64,000 nucleotides of DNA from Aequorivita iocasae (GCF_016757735.1 NZ_CP068439.1:186001-250000); one strand, 5' to 3'; numbered from the stretch's first letter, positions 1 to 8,726 are shown. Program-made: numbers and translations. Notes: generated by a model from the letters alone, not told the origin.

Positions 1-701
1 GTTACTAAACCAATTTCAAAGGTGTTGTTTTTATACTGGCGTTTTATATCAATTAATTTACCATCAAGTATTTTGTTTGATTTGTGGATTAATGCAATAT
101 GGTCACACATTTCCTCCACCGATTCCATTCTATGGGTTGAAAATATAACGGTAGCCCCATCATCGCGTAGTTTTAAAATTTCATCTTTGATAAGATTAGC
201 ATTTATAGGGTCGAAACCGCTGAAAGGCTCATCAAAAATCAATAGTTTGGGTTTATGAAGTACGGTAACCACAAACTGTATTTTTTGAGCCATCCCTTTA
301 GAAAGCTCCTGTATTTTTTTGTCCCACCAATCACCAATTTGCAACCTATCAAACCAATATTTCAATCTTTCCTTTGCTTCCTGTTTTGAAAGACCTTTCA
401 GCTGTGCCAGGTAAAGTGCCTGTTCCCCAACTTTCATTGTTTTATAGAGCCCACGCTCCTCGGGAAGATATCCAATGTATTTTATGTGGTTTGGCTGAAG
501 CGGTTCCCCATCCAAAATTACCGATCCCGTGTCTGGCATCGTAATTTGATTAATAATCCTTATTAAAGTTGTCTTACCAGCTCCATTGGGACCCAATAAG
601 CCAAATATGCTTCCTTTTTCTACCTCGATGGACACTTTATTAAGCGCTTTGTAATCTCCATAGGTTTTGGAAACATTGTTGACCACTAAAAGTTTTTCCA
701 T
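1..701 (-). CDS. ABC transporter ATP-binding protein, 3' end cut by window edge
   Basis: This is the ATPase subunit of an ABC exporter of the NatA/CcmA type, driving a membrane partner that lies outside the window. Translation of the minus strand from the ATG at 701 shows Walker A GPNGAGKTT (residues 37-45), the signature LSKGM (about residue 136) and Walker B LLIFDEP soon after, then a switch histidine in FSTHRM. About 233 codons are present; family members run to about 300, so the C-terminus is missing. The substrate cannot be told from the ATPase alone. The gene lies downstream of dnaJ in the same direction but is separated from it by a terminator-like hairpin. Confidence 0.93.
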   Translation of the reverse strand, partial: MEKLLVVNNVSKTYGDYKALNKVSIEVEKGSIFGLLGPNGAGKTTLIRIINQITMPDTGSVILDGEPLQPNHIKYIGYLPEERGLYKTMKVGEQALYLAQLKGLSKQEAKERLKYWFDRLQIGDWWDKKIQELSKGMAQKIQFVVTVLHKPKLLIFDEPFSGFDPINANLIKDEILKLRDDGATVIFSTHRMESVEEMCDHIALIHKSNKILDGKLIDIKRQYKNNTFEIGLV

Positions 702-811
702 AAAATTTATTTGAAGAATGTAAATATATTGATTTGGCTGCGAAGCTTAGTAATTATTAAGAGTATTTTAAGTGATAGGCTCCAAAAATGGAGTAAGGGA
801 AGGTTGCTAAA

Positions 812-850
812 ACAAAACCCACCCAAAAATAAATTCTTGGGTGGGAAAAA
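812..850 (-). terminator. Intrinsic terminator downstream of dnaJ
   Basis: A 9-bp perfect stem (CCCACCCAA at 818-826 with TTGGGTGGG at 837-845) has a 10-base loop. On the minus strand it is followed by a T-rich run (TTTTGTTTT). It lies about 85 bases past the dnaJ stop. Confidence 0.75.
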
Positions 851-934
851 AAATTGCTATGAAAAAGAAAAATTATCACTTCAAAGACGAAGCGACCCTT
901 CAAATATATACAAAAAAATTTATTTAACGTTTAT

Positions 935-2035
935 TTAAGAGAACATATCTTTTACTTTCTCAAAAAAGGACTTGTCCTCTTTTTCCGGTTTGGGCTGAAA
1001 GTGTTCGTCATTGCTCATTTTCTCGAAAAATTCTCTTTGCTCTTTTGAAAGCGACTTTGGGGTCCACACATTTACATGTACCAGCAAATCTCCCGTACCA
1101 TAGCCATTAATACTTGGAATTCCTTTATTGCGAAGCCTCAATATTTTTCCGCTCTGCGCACCATTATCAATCTTTATGCGAACCTTTCCGGTGACGGTCT
1201 CAATCTCCTTCGAGGTTCCCAAGGCTGCTTCAGAAAAGCTTATGTATAAATCATAGTGTAGGTTATCACCTTCGCGCTGCAATGTATCGTGTGGTTTTTC
1301 TTCAATGGCAACCAAAAGATCTCCGGCAATTCCGTTGCCCGGAGCATCATTACCCTTTCCAGATACTTTTAGCTGCATTCCATCTACAACCCCTGCAGGA
1401 ATTTTAATGGAAACTGTTTCTTCGGTTACCAACATTCCCTCCGCATCTGCATTTGCGGGTTTTGAATCCACGATCTGGCCCAGACCTCCACATGTGCTAC
1501 ATGTAGCTGAAGTTTGCATGCGGCCCAAAATAGTGTTTTGGATTCGAGTTACCTGCCCTTGGCCATTACAGGTAGCACAGGTTTTATAAGTTGTACCTTT
1601 TGCAAGTTTTTTGCGTTTTACTTTTATCTTTTTTTCAACCCCATTGGCAATTTCTTCCAAAGTAAGCTGTACACGTATGCGCAAGTTACTTCCCTTAACG
1701 GTTCTGCGGCCACCGCCACCAAAGCCTCCGCCAAATGCCCCTCCGAAAATATCGCCAAACTGGCTGAAAATATCTTCCATATTCATGCCGCCGCCGCCAA
1801 AACCACCGCCGCCTTCAAAGGCACGATGGCCAAACTGGTCGTAACGCGAACGTTTGTTGGGGTCGCTGAGCACTTCATAAGCTTCGGCAGATTTTTTAAA
1901 CATAGCCTCTGCTTCGTGGTCGCCCGGATTTTTATCGGGATGGTATTGTAGTGCTTTTTTTCGGTATGCTTTTTTAATTTCAGCAGCCGTAGCACCTTTT
2001 GAAATTCCTAAAACTTCGTAATAATCTTCCTTCAT
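935..2035 (-). CDS. dnaJ: Chaperone DnaJ (Hsp40), with a two-motif zinc region
   Basis: This is the co-chaperone that delivers unfolded clients to DnaK and stimulates its ATPase through the J domain. The sequence shows an N-terminal J domain with HPD at residues 32-34, a Gly/Phe-rich linker with a short GGG-rich run, then a cysteine region and two beta-sandwich client-binding domains. The cysteine region has only two CxxCxGxG motifs (C153-G160 and C179-G186), whereas canonical DnaJ has four. By spacing these match motifs II and III, so one zinc site is expected rather than two. It starts 31 bases after the grpE stop and is surely co-transcribed with it. dnaK is not in the window. Confidence 0.96.
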   Translation of the reverse strand: MKEDYYEVLGISKGATAAEIKKAYRKKALQYHPDKNPGDHEAEAMFKKSAEAYEVLSDPNKRSRYDQFGHRAFEGGGGFGGGGMNMEDIFSQFGDIFGGAFGGGFGGGGRRTVKGSNLRIRVQLTLEEIANGVEKKIKVKRKKLAKGTTYKTCATCNGQGQVTRIQNTILGRMQTSATCSTCGGLGQIVDSKPANADAEGMLVTEETVSIKIPAGVVDGMQLKVSGKGNDAPGNGIAGDLLVAIEEKPHDTLQREGDNLHYDLYISFSEAALGTSKEIETVTGKVRIKIDNGAQSGKILRLRNKGIPSINGYGTGDLLVHVNVWTPKSLSKEQREFFEKMSNDEHFQPKPEKEDKSFFEKVKDMFS

Positions 2036-2066
2036 ATTTATAATCCGAAATAACGGATAGCTTTTT

Positions 2067-2618
2067 TTATTGTCCTATAACCACTTTTGGAAAGCGGATT
2101 ATCTTATCGCCCAAGGTATATCCTTTTTCCACTACATCTATAATTTTGCCTTTCAGTTTATCCTCGGGTGCGGGAACTTGGGTAATCGCTTCGTGTGCAT
2201 CTGCATCAAATGCATCGCCCGGCTTTACATCCATTAAATGGAGGCCTTTAGACTTAAGGGTTTCGCGCAGTTTATTATTTATAAGCTCGACGCCCTTATA
2301 GAGGTTGTCGTCATCGCTTTTTTCTATTTCTTTCAAGGCGCGTTCAAAATCGTCCAAAACCGGTAATAAAGAACCAATTACATCGGCCCCTGCGGTTTTA
2401 AACATATCAACCCGTTCGCGGGCAGTACGTTTTTTAAAGTTTTCAAACTCAGCAAAAAGGCGCAAATAGCGATCTTTTTCACGCTGAAATTCTTCTTGTA
2501 ATTCTGAAAGCGCATCGGTTACTTTTTCCTCTGCAATTTCCTGTTCATTTAATTCTTGATCGTCAAAACCCACTTCATCATCGTGGTGGGTTTCTTTCAA
2601 TTTATCGTTTTTGCCCAT
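2067..2618 (-). CDS. grpE: Nucleotide exchange factor GrpE
   Basis: GrpE releases ADP from DnaK and works with the adjacent DnaJ. The 183-residue product has an acidic N-terminus (residues 5-30), a long helical coiled-coil segment (about 35-105), and the conserved C-terminal beta domain ending [20 protein letters not shown]. An in-frame ATG lies 16 codons upstream at 2666. I prefer 2618 because the extension (MAVLLLPSEK...) is hydrophobic and unlike the family, while MGKND followed by an acidic stretch is typical. It is the first gene of the grpE-dnaJ operon and diverges from the YceI lipoprotein gene. No CIRCE-type repeat was noticed upstream. Confidence 0.95.
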   Translation of the reverse strand: MGKNDKLKETHHDDEVGFDDQELNEQEIAEEKVTDALSELQEEFQREKDRYLRLFAEFENFKKRTARERVDMFKTAGADVIGSLLPVLDDFERALKEIEKSDDDNLYKGVELINNKLRETLKSKGLHLMDVKPGDAFDADAHEAITQVPAPEDKLKGKIIDVVEKGYTLGDKIIRFPKVVIGQ

Positions 2619-2739
2619 AGTAGCGTTTCTTTCAATTTTTTCTGAAGGGAGCAAAAGTACTGCCATTTGTTTTAAAATGTCAAAATGTCACGGTAATTTA
2701 ATTTAATATTACTTTAAGAAAATTTATTTTGTTTAACCA

Positions 2740-2747
2740 TATTTTTG
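2740..2747 (+). promoter_or_regulatory. Bacteroidota -7 box for the YceI lipoprotein gene
   Basis: TATTTTTG fits the consensus TAnnTTTG and lies 25 bases before the ATG. A clear -33 TTG at the right distance is not seen, so the call rests on the -7 box alone. Confidence 0.45.
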
Positions 2748-2772
2748 CAAATCAAAACAAAAACCAAGAAAT

Positions 2773-3426
2773 ATGAAATCTACATTTTTAAAAATTACAT
2801 TAATGGCTTTTATTACAGTGGGATCTATCTCATGTAAAAACAATGAAAAAGAAGCCGAAATGCCAACTGAAGAAGCGGCCGAAGCTACAGAAATGGCTAC
2901 TGAGTATACTGTTGATACTGCTGCTTCAACAATTATGTGGGAAGGTTCAAAACCCACTGGAAAGCACCATGGATCTATAAAGCTTTCTTCAGGAACAGTT
3001 CACCTAAACAACGGAAACGCAGAAGCGGGAGAGTTTGTGATTGACATGAACAGCATTAGCGTTGAGGACTTAGAAGGTGAGGAAAAAGCCAATCTAGAGG
3101 CTCACTTAAAAGGGACCGTTGAGGGCAAGGAAGGAGATTTCTTTAATGTAAAGGAATATCCAACTGCAAAATTTGAAATGACTGGCATTGAAAACAATAT
3201 TGTAAAAGGAAATTTGACCATTAAAGACAAAACAAATGCCATTGAATTTCCTGCAACCGTAACTATGGACGGTGACAAAATGATGCTGAAAAGTGAAACT
3301 TTTGTTATAGACCGAACCAAGTGGGATGTTAACTACGGTTCAAAATCTATTTTTCCAAATTTGGGAGATAAATTTATTAGTGATGATATAAATATCACTG
3401 TTTCTTTGGTAGCTAACAAGGCCTAA
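2773..3426 (+). CDS. YceI family lipoprotein
   Basis: This is a predicted lipoprotein of the YceI lipocalin-like family, whose members bind isoprenoid-type lipids in the cell envelope; the ligand here is unknown. Residues 1-21 form a signal peptide with lipobox GSISC, followed by a Glu/Ala-rich linker (about 24-45) and the YceI beta-barrel domain (about 50-215). The family signature stretches are visible, such as STIMWEGSKPTGKHHGSIKL and FVIDRTKWDVNYGSK. The length (217) is normal for a lipoprotein version. It is monocistronic, with a -7 box upstream and a strong terminator just after its stop codon. Confidence 0.93.
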   Translation: MKSTFLKITLMAFITVGSISCKNNEKEAEMPTEEAAEATEMATEYTVDTAASTIMWEGSKPTGKHHGSIKLSSGTVHLNNGNAEAGEFVIDMNSISVEDLEGEEKANLEAHLKGTVEGKEGDFFNVKEYPTAKFEMTGIENNIVKGNLTIKDKTNAIEFPATVTMDGDKMMLKSETFVIDRTKWDVNYGSKSIFPNLGDKFISDDINITVSLVANKA

Positions 3427-3442
3427 TAAAATAAACACTAAC

Positions 3443-3477
3443 AAAAAAGAGAGGCTAAGTTGCCTCTCTTTTTTTTT
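3443..3477 (+). terminator. Bidirectional intrinsic terminator between convergent genes
   Basis: The stem GAGAGGC (3449-3455) and GCCTCTC (3462-3468) has a 6-base loop, an A-run before it and a T-run after it. It therefore works in both directions, for the YceI gene (+) and the epimerase gene (-), whose stop codon at 3476-3478 overlaps the T-run. Confidence 0.9.
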
Positions 3478-4384
3478 ATAATAAATCCTGCAGTGCATTA
3501 TCAAGATTGTAATATTTAAAAGGGTAACCCAACTGCTCTATTTTTTTTGAACTTACAAGTTGCCCTTCCAAAACCAAAACAGACATTTCGCCCAAAAATA
3601 GCTTAATCGCAAAAGCGGGAATATTTGGAAGCCATAAGGGATTTTCAAGTTTTGATGCAATCATTTTAGTCATTTTTTTATTTTGCACTGGGTTTGGCGC
3701 TACGGCATTGTACTTTCCTTCCAACTGGTTTTTTAAGAGAAATAAATAAATTCCGGCAATATCTTCAAGGTGAATCCAAGAAAGCCATTGTTCACCATTT
3801 CCCAAGGGAGCCCCTACACCAAATTTAACGGGTTTGACCAATTGGGGAAATGCACCATCATCCTTTGCCAAAACAACACCAGTACGTACTTTGCTTACTT
3901 CCATACCCATGTTTTTGAACTGTGCTGCCGCGGCTTCCCAGGCAAGCACCACTTCACCCAAAAAGGTATCATCTACTTCTTCATCTTCTTCGGAATACAA
4001 TTTTGTTTCAGAATTAGGATAGATACTAATGCCACTTGCAGATATAAAATGTACAATGGTGTGATCTATATTTTGAAGGGTGTCCCTCAATAAATTAATG
4101 GGTGCAATTCTACTATCCAAAATTACCTTTTTGTACTTTTTGGTCCATCGCTTAGAGATGGTAGCTCCAGCCAGATTTATGACCGCCGTGACTCCGTCAA
4201 AAGCACTTACGTCAATCTTGCCTTTTTTTGGGTTCCAATAAAAGCCTTTGTAGTTTTCGGAGTTTTCAATTTTTTCTTTGCTGGTAGTGAGGTAATTAAC
4301 TGAAATTCCTTCCCTATGACATTGCCTTACCAGTTCAGTACCAATAAGTCCCGTAGCTCCTGTTATTAATACTTTTTTAATCAT
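3476..4384 (-). CDS. TIGR01777 family NAD(P)-dependent epimerase-like protein
   Basis: This is an extended short-chain dehydrogenase/reductase of the TIGR01777 family (E. coli YfcH-like), whose substrate is unknown. The Rossmann nucleotide-binding motif GATGLIG is at residues 9-15, right at the N-terminus. The family features IVHFISASGISIYP, VLAWE, VRTGVVL and the C-terminal segment with LWLPNIPAFAIKLFLGEMS are all present. Its length of 302 is typical. It appears to be expressed alone, as the next upstream gene (mnmD) ends 75 bases before it. Confidence 0.92.
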   Translation of the reverse strand: MIKKVLITGATGLIGTELVRQCHREGISVNYLTTSKEKIENSENYKGFYWNPKKGKIDVSAFDGVTAVINLAGATISKRWTKKYKKVILDSRIAPINLLRDTLQNIDHTIVHFISASGISIYPNSETKLYSEEDEEVDDTFLGEVVLAWEAAAAQFKNMGMEVSKVRTGVVLAKDDGAFPQLVKPVKFGVGAPLGNGEQWLSWIHLEDIAGIYLFLLKNQLEGKYNAVAPNPVQNKKMTKMIASKLENPLWLPNIPAFAIKLFLGEMSVLVLEGQLVSSKKIEQLGYPFKYYNLDNALQDLL

Positions 4385-4459
4385 ATTTTTAAATTTATAG
4401 ATTCAAAAAGAAATAGCAAAGCGCCTTAACGGAAGATTGGGAATTTTTCAATTTGGATT

Positions 4460-5128
4460 TCAGGGTTTTGTCCCTCTTAACATCTCTTTTTTTCCGGGAG
4501 GACCTGCAAGGCGCTCTACCTTAAAGCCAACAGACTGCATTGCGCGGCGGGCATTTCCATTAGCTGCATAAGTAACCAAAACTCCATTGGACTTTAAGGC
4601 GAGAAACATTTTTTTAAAAATAGCTTCCGTCCAGAGTTCGGGTTGGACACGGATGCCGAAAGCATCAAAATAAATGAGGTTGAAACAATTTTCTGAGTGG
4701 ATTTCTGAAAAGAGCTTCTGTTGTTTTGTGAGTTGAAATGTTTCTGAAATAGTGCTTTTTACTTCCCAAGGGGTTTGGTGCAGCTGCAGAAATTTTTCTT
4801 CGCCAGCTTTTAAGAGCGCGGCATAGTTCAAATTTCTAATTTCGTCAATCTTTAATGGATATGCTTCAATACCGGTATAGTTTACCGAAAATGCATTTTG
4901 TTCCGTTTCCAGAAAAGTAAGAAAAGCATTTAAGCCTGTTCCGAAACCAATTTCAAGTATCGAGGCTGAATCGGTTTCATTTTCTGAAATCCAATAATAA
5001 AGCCCATGCTTAATAAAAACGTGAAGAGCTTCGGCTATTGCACCATGCTTAGAGTGATATTGTTCATCCCACTCTGGGATATGCAGGGTGTAAGAGCCGT
5101 CGCCCGTTTTAAATAAAGTTCTTTTCAA
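4460..5128 (-). CDS. mnmD: tRNA mnm5s2U methyltransferase MnmD
   Basis: MnmD is the stand-alone methyltransferase that completes the mnm5s2U modification at the wobble base of some tRNAs; in E. coli this activity is the N-terminal half of MnmC. The Rossmann SAM-binding motif LEIGFGTGLNAF is near residues 60-71, and the DUF752-type FDAFGIRVQPELWT segment follows. The family's C-terminal GPPGKKEMLRG is intact. At 222 residues there is no FAD oxidase half, as usual in Bacteroidota. The start lies only 3 bases past the DUF4920 lipoprotein stop, so the two are probably co-transcribed. Confidence 0.93.
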   Translation of the reverse strand: MKRTLFKTGDGSYTLHIPEWDEQYHSKHGAIAEALHVFIKHGLYYWISENETDSASILEIGFGTGLNAFLTFLETEQNAFSVNYTGIEAYPLKIDEIRNLNYAALLKAGEEKFLQLHQTPWEVKSTISETFQLTKQQKLFSEIHSENCFNLIYFDAFGIRVQPELWTEAIFKKMFLALKSNGVLVTYAANGNARRAMQSVGFKVERLAGPPGKKEMLRGTKP

Positions 5129-5131
5129 AAA

Positions 5132-5647
5132 TTAGTGGTTTTCCGTCTGCGGAATAAGTACACCATGTGCCTCAAAAGCAAGGGTGCGTTTAGGCTCGGT
5201 GATAGCTGCAATTTCTTCGGGCGTGGCGCCACCGTCCTCGGCATAATGGCGTTGGTCTTCTACGCTCATCTCTTCGACATATGCCTTTCCTTCTGCTATT
5301 ATTTCCTTTCCGGCAATATCCTTCGGCATAAAAAAACCGTAGTCCTTAAAACGTACCATTGCTTCATTTTCACCCATATCCACTTTCATCCAGCACCCTT
5401 TCTTTTGGCAAACTTCCTTTACATTTGTGGTAAATTTGACATTGATCGTATCACCCGTTTTAAGGTCATTATATTTTTCAATAATTTCAGCCTTTGGCAA
5501 AACGTTATCGGCAGTTATTTCATCGCCAAAACTTTGGTAATTAACGGCTATTTCTTGCGATTCGGCAACAGTTTCAGCTTCTTTGTTTTCGTTTTTACAG
5601 CTGGCAGCAAAAATAATTAGGGCTAATAGGAAGAGCGTTTTTTTCAT
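5132..5647 (-). CDS. DUF4920 domain lipoprotein
   Basis: This is a predicted envelope lipoprotein with a DUF4920 (OB-fold-like) domain of unknown function. A signal peptide with lipobox FAASC ends at residue 17, followed by a charged linker. The DUF4920 core (about 40-165) holds the recognisable CQKKGCWMKVDMG, MVRFKDYGFFMPKDIAG and AFEAHGVLIP. Two cysteines in the CxxxxC segment could bind metal or form a disulfide, which is an inference. It is the first gene of a two-gene unit with mnmD; this pairing looks incidental to function. Confidence 0.9.
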   Translation of the reverse strand: MKKTLFLLALIIFAASCKNENKEAETVAESQEIAVNYQSFGDEITADNVLPKAEIIEKYNDLKTGDTINVKFTTNVKEVCQKKGCWMKVDMGENEAMVRFKDYGFFMPKDIAGKEIIAEGKAYVEEMSVEDQRHYAEDGGATPEEIAAITEPKRTLAFEAHGVLIPQTENH

Positions 5648-5759
5648 TTTAAAATTGTTAATAAATTATTGATTGGTAAGACATTGCAATTTTAATGATT
5701 TTTTGAATTTTATATGGCCTAAATTTTACCTATTTTTACAAAATAAATAATTCTTTTTC

Positions 5760-6830
5760 ATGAATTCTTCCACCACTCAAAAAATTAACATACAAAAAGT
5801 TTCAACTTCCAGGATAGGAGATGTAGATTTTGACAACCTCAATTTTGGAAGCACTTTTAGCGACCATATGTTTGAATGTGATTATAAGGATGGTGAATGG
5901 CAGAATCCTACTATCAAACCTTATGGACCTTTAACTATTTCACCTGCGGCAAAGGTGTTTCATTACGGCCAGGCTGTCTTTGAGGGAATGAAAGCTTTTA
6001 AGGATGAAGAGGGTAAAGTATGGCTTTTTAGACCTGAAGAAAATTTTAACAGAATAAACAAATCATCCATAAGAATGGCTATACCAGAGTTTCCAAAAGA
6101 TATTTTCTTTGAGGCCTTGACAACTTTGGTAAAAATGGACAAGGAATGGGTTAAGCCCGGCCTTGGAAACTCATTGTACATCCGCCCTTTTGTAATGGCA
6201 ACCCAAGCAGGGGTTTCGGCCTCCCCATCTACAGAATATAAATTTATGATCTTGATGTCACCCGCCCAAGCATATTATACAGGGGATGTTAAGGTTGTAA
6301 TTGCTGAACATTACAGTCGTTCTGCAAATGGTGGCGTAGGTGCTGCAAAAGCAGCCGGAAATTATGGCGCGCAATTTTTTCCAACAAATTTGGCACGAGA
6401 GAAAGGCTTTCAGCAAGTAATCTGGACAGATGCCAGCGACCATAAATATTTAGAAGAAGCGGGAACAATGAATGTCTTTTTTCGTGTGAACGACACCTTA
6501 CTTACCGCACCAATTAGCGATCGAATTTTGGACGGCGTGACGCGAAAAAGTGTAATAGCCCTTGCAAAAAGAGACAATATTAAAGTTGAAGAAAGACCGG
6601 TTTTAGTTTCAGAAATTGTAGAAGCTGCAAAGAATGGAAGCCTTAAGGAAATTTTTGGAGCCGGAACCGCAGCAGTTATAAGCCCTGTAAGCGCCTTTAG
6701 CTATAAAGAAACTGTTTATGAACTTGAAAAGCAGGAGCATGGTTTTGCAACACAATTCAAAAAAGAATTAATGGACATACAGTACAACCGAAGTGAAGAC
6801 CCATTTAATTGGAGATATGAGGTAGTTTAA
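5760..6830 (+). CDS. ilvE: Branched-chain amino acid aminotransferase
   Basis: This is a PLP-dependent fold-type IV aminotransferase for the last step of Leu/Ile/Val synthesis, or the first step of their breakdown. The 356-residue protein has the PLP lysine at about K197 in GAAKAAGNYGA, the EEAGTMNVFF motif that follows it in branched-chain enzymes, and GAGTAAVISPV near the C-terminus. The long N-terminal region with KPYGPLTISPAAKVFHYGQA is that of the BCAT-II/eukaryotic-like subgroup common in Bacteroidota. It stands alone and is followed by a good terminator. Confidence 0.96.
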   Translation: MNSSTTQKINIQKVSTSRIGDVDFDNLNFGSTFSDHMFECDYKDGEWQNPTIKPYGPLTISPAAKVFHYGQAVFEGMKAFKDEEGKVWLFRPEENFNRINKSSIRMAIPEFPKDIFFEALTTLVKMDKEWVKPGLGNSLYIRPFVMATQAGVSASPSTEYKFMILMSPAQAYYTGDVKVVIAEHYSRSANGGVGAAKAAGNYGAQFFPTNLAREKGFQQVIWTDASDHKYLEEAGTMNVFFRVNDTLLTAPISDRILDGVTRKSVIALAKRDNIKVEERPVLVSEIVEAAKNGSLKEIFGAGTAAVISPVSAFSYKETVYELEKQEHGFATQFKKELMDIQYNRSEDPFNWRYEVV

Positions 6831-6856
6831 TGGCTGTTTGTAAAAAATTTTTAAAG

Positions 6857-6887
6857 AATCCAAAACCTTACGTTTTGGATTTTTTTT
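6857..6887 (+). terminator. Intrinsic terminator after ilvE
   Basis: A perfect 10-bp stem, AATCCAAAAC (6857-6866) and GTTTTGGATT (6872-6881), has a 5-base loop and a T-run. It also reaches the 3' end of the convergent pyrophosphohydrolase gene. Confidence 0.9.
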
Positions 6888-7272
6888 ACTTATCGAGTAT
6901 GGCTTGGATATTTGGTTTAAAATAATTTGGCCCTTTTAAAACTTTGCCGTCCTCACGATATATTGGTTTACCATCATTTCCAAGCTTGCTCATATTGCTT
7001 CGCTGTATTTCATTAAATACCTCTTCAATTTTGTGTTGCATACCGTGTTCGATAATAGTTCCACACAAAATATATAGCATATCGCCCAGCGCATCGGCAA
7101 CCTCAACCAAATCATTATTATTGGCAGCTTCAAGATATTCCTCATTTTCCTCGCGCATAAGTTCGTATCGCAAAAGATTTTTTTTGATTCCAAGGTTTGC
7201 GGTTGGGGCTTCTTTCATTCCCAATCCAAAAGCATTATGAAATTCGGAAACTGCGGCAATTTTATTCTTCAT
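6886..7272 (-). CDS. MazG/PRA-PH-like nucleoside triphosphate pyrophosphohydrolase
   Basis: This is a small all-alpha NTP pyrophosphohydrolase of the MazG/HisE superfamily, probably hydrolysing a nucleotide to its monophosphate and pyrophosphate; the substrate is unknown. The metal-binding pattern is seen as REENEEYLEA (about 39-48) followed by EVADALGDMLY (about 57-67). The C-terminus carries a conserved YREDGKVLKGPNYFKPNI segment that marks the PRA-PH subgroup. At 128 residues it is a normal single-domain member. It is convergent with ilvE and divergent from a small membrane protein gene. Confidence 0.87.
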   Translation of the reverse strand: MKNKIAAVSEFHNAFGLGMKEAPTANLGIKKNLLRYELMREENEEYLEAANNNDLVEVADALGDMLYILCGTIIEHGMQHKIEEVFNEIQRSNMSKLGNDGKPIYREDGKVLKGPNYFKPNIQAILDK

Positions 7273-7290
7273 ATAATGGTTTTATGGTTG

Positions 7291-7298
7291 TAAATTTG
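7291..7298 (+). promoter_or_regulatory. -7 box for the 62-residue membrane protein gene
   Basis: TAAATTTG is a perfect match to TAnnTTTG, 20 bases before the ATG at 7319. No convincing -33 TTG was found. Confidence 0.45.
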
Positions 7299-7318
7299 TA
7301 TTGTAAAATTACACAATT

Positions 7319-7507
7319 ATGTTTACTACCAGCCAATTGGTTTTTGCTGTTTTATTTTTAGTAGTTTTTGTAATTATAATGGTTTATAGTTACCGTGGTG
7401 ATAAAAAACTTCACAAAAAACAGTACAAGGGCAGTCTTTGGATTTTAGTCGGGTTCATTGCATTTATCGTTTTTCTTTTGTTGGTAAAAACGTATTTAAA
7501 AAATTAA
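7319..7507 (+). CDS. Small conserved-type membrane protein, two TM segments
   Basis: The function is not known. The 62-residue product has two hydrophobic segments (about 7-24 and 41-58) joined by a basic stretch, YRGDKKLHKKQYKG, which by the positive-inside rule would be cytoplasmic. This gives a hairpin topology with both ends outside. Good codon use, a consensus -7 box upstream and a terminator-like hairpin at 7590-7616 support a real gene. It starts 46 bases from the divergent pyrophosphohydrolase gene. Confidence 0.7.
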   Translation: MFTTSQLVFAVLFLVVFVIIMVYSYRGDKKLHKKQYKGSLWILVGFIAFIVFLLLVKTYLKN

Positions 7508-7857
7508 ATTTACTTTAGAACTGCTTTTTTTAAACTTTTTAGACTTATTTAATTCTTCCGCCCAAAACATTTGTTGAAAAGCCCTTATGAAAAATACCCT
7601 AAAGTAGGTATTTTTTAAAATCCTTCCCTAGCCTAATTTTGTCTCAATCTGTTTTAAGATTTTCTAACTAATCAATATTGAAATTACTTGAATTAGCAAT
7701 TCATTTTTAAAATAAACCTTTAAGTGTCAGTAAGGAGAGAGTTGGAATATTTTTTTTGAGGAGAAAAAATATTACAAAATCAATACAATGCACTATTGGT
7801 TTTTTTTTTATTTTCGTCAGTTGATTTTAAAAAAGTAACCTAAAACCAAATTTAAAT
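7508..7857. other. 350-base noncoding gap with one terminator-like hairpin
   Basis: No ORF with coding character was seen. A hairpin AAAATACC (7591-7598) with GGTATTTT (7607-7614), an 8-base loop and a T-run resembles a terminator for the upstream small gene, though it is 83 bases past the stop. The rest is AT-rich. The last 120 bases are presumably the promoter region and leader of the next lipoprotein gene, but I could not pick a consensus -7 box. Confidence 0.5.
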
Positions 7858-8667
7858 ATGACCAAATTAAAATTACTTTTTCCGTTTCTATTAACTTTTT
7901 CATTATTTTTTATAAGCTGTGAAAAAGAAGAGGATTCCGATCCGGAGCCAGAATCTATTGAGATTAACGAAACCTCTATTATACCTTCTTCTTCTTTTGG
8001 AAGACCGAACAATTATTTAGGGTGTATTGAAATTTCCAGCAGAATTACAAATATTCGGGTTTGGGACCATGGAACCGTTGATGGCGATATCGTTTCAATT
8101 ATTGCCAACGGCAACACCATTATTGATGAACAAACGCTTGATGGCCCTTCCAATCCAATTAGTGTTGATTACGATTTTGGATACAACGGGTTTAACTACA
8201 TCACGCTTTATGCACACAATTTAGGAAGTATATCGCCCAATACCTGTACAATTTCAATAAATGGTGTTGAATTTGTACTTGAAGCAAACCTGGATGCAAA
8301 TGGTTCTATCGATGTAATTGTTGGCGGATATGGGGTAGATTGTAGCGACGCCGGTGGCGGCACTGGCGGTGGCGGCGGTGGCGGAACCGGAGGCGGCGGA
8401 AGCGGCAAAGGCGATGTCAAGTTTTGGACCAACCAAGACTATGGCTGTGGTCCCATAACAGTAAACCTCAACGGTGTTGGTACGAGTAGTATTACTGGTT
8501 ATTATTATGCAGGCACACCAGATTGTATTGTTGACGGCTACGGAGGAAATTTTAATGACTTACCGGAAGGCACCTATAGCTACACGGCAAGTTGCCAAGG
8601 ATATTCGTGGGATGGCAATATAACAATCACTGAAGATTCCTGTTTACGTTTTCAGCTAACGCTTTAA
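7858..8667 (+). CDS. Lipoprotein with Gly-rich linker between two beta domains
   Basis: This predicted surface or outer-membrane lipoprotein is of unknown function. Residues 1-21 are a signal peptide with lipobox FFISC, followed by an acidic linker. A beta domain (about 55-155) contains IRVWDHGTVDGDIVSI and YAHNLGSISPNTC, a pattern I know from Bacteroidota envelope proteins. Then comes a glycine-dominated linker (about 165-183, only Gly, Thr, Ser, Lys) and a C-terminal beta domain (about 185-269) with four cysteines and a GTYSYTASCQGYSW segment like carboxypeptidase-regulatory folds. The linker DNA is GC-rich (8353-8413), unlike its surroundings. The gene ends at a bidirectional terminator. 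Confidence 0.8.
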   Translation: MTKLKLLFPFLLTFSLFFISCEKEEDSDPEPESIEINETSIIPSSSFGRPNNYLGCIEISSRITNIRVWDHGTVDGDIVSIIANGNTIIDEQTLDGPSNPISVDYDFGYNGFNYITLYAHNLGSISPNTCTISINGVEFVLEANLDANGSIDVIVGGYGVDCSDAGGGTGGGGGGGTGGGGSGKGDVKFWTNQDYGCGPITVNLNGVGTSSITGYYYAGTPDCIVDGYGGNFNDLPEGTYSYTASCQGYSWDGNITITEDSCLRFQLTL

Positions 8668-8692
8668 GTGTTTTTTTGAATTGCTCAAAAAC

Positions 8693-8726
8693 AAAAAAGC
8701 TCTTCGCAATCGCGAAGAGCTTTTTT
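8693..8726 (+). terminator. Bidirectional terminator
   Basis: A perfect 9-bp stem, GCTCTTCGC (8699-8707) and GCGAAGAGC (8712-8720), has a 4-base loop and is flanked by an A-run and a T-run. It serves both the Gly-linker lipoprotein gene and the convergent peptidase gene. Confidence 0.93.

Noticed and set aside
1514-1951. 145-residue plus-strand ORF opposite dnaJ
   Set aside because: Antisense shadow of the dnaJ J domain and linker; Ala/Thr/Lys-rich translation comes from the GC-rich Gly linker.
2619-2666. Upstream in-frame ATG (2666) for grpE
   Set aside because: It adds a 16-residue hydrophobic/charged extension unlike GrpE and runs toward the divergent promoter; ATG 2618 fits the family.
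8208-8432. Pro-rich 74-residue ORF on the minus strand
   Set aside because: It is the antisense of the polyglycine linker (GGN read as CCN); no start or context supports it.
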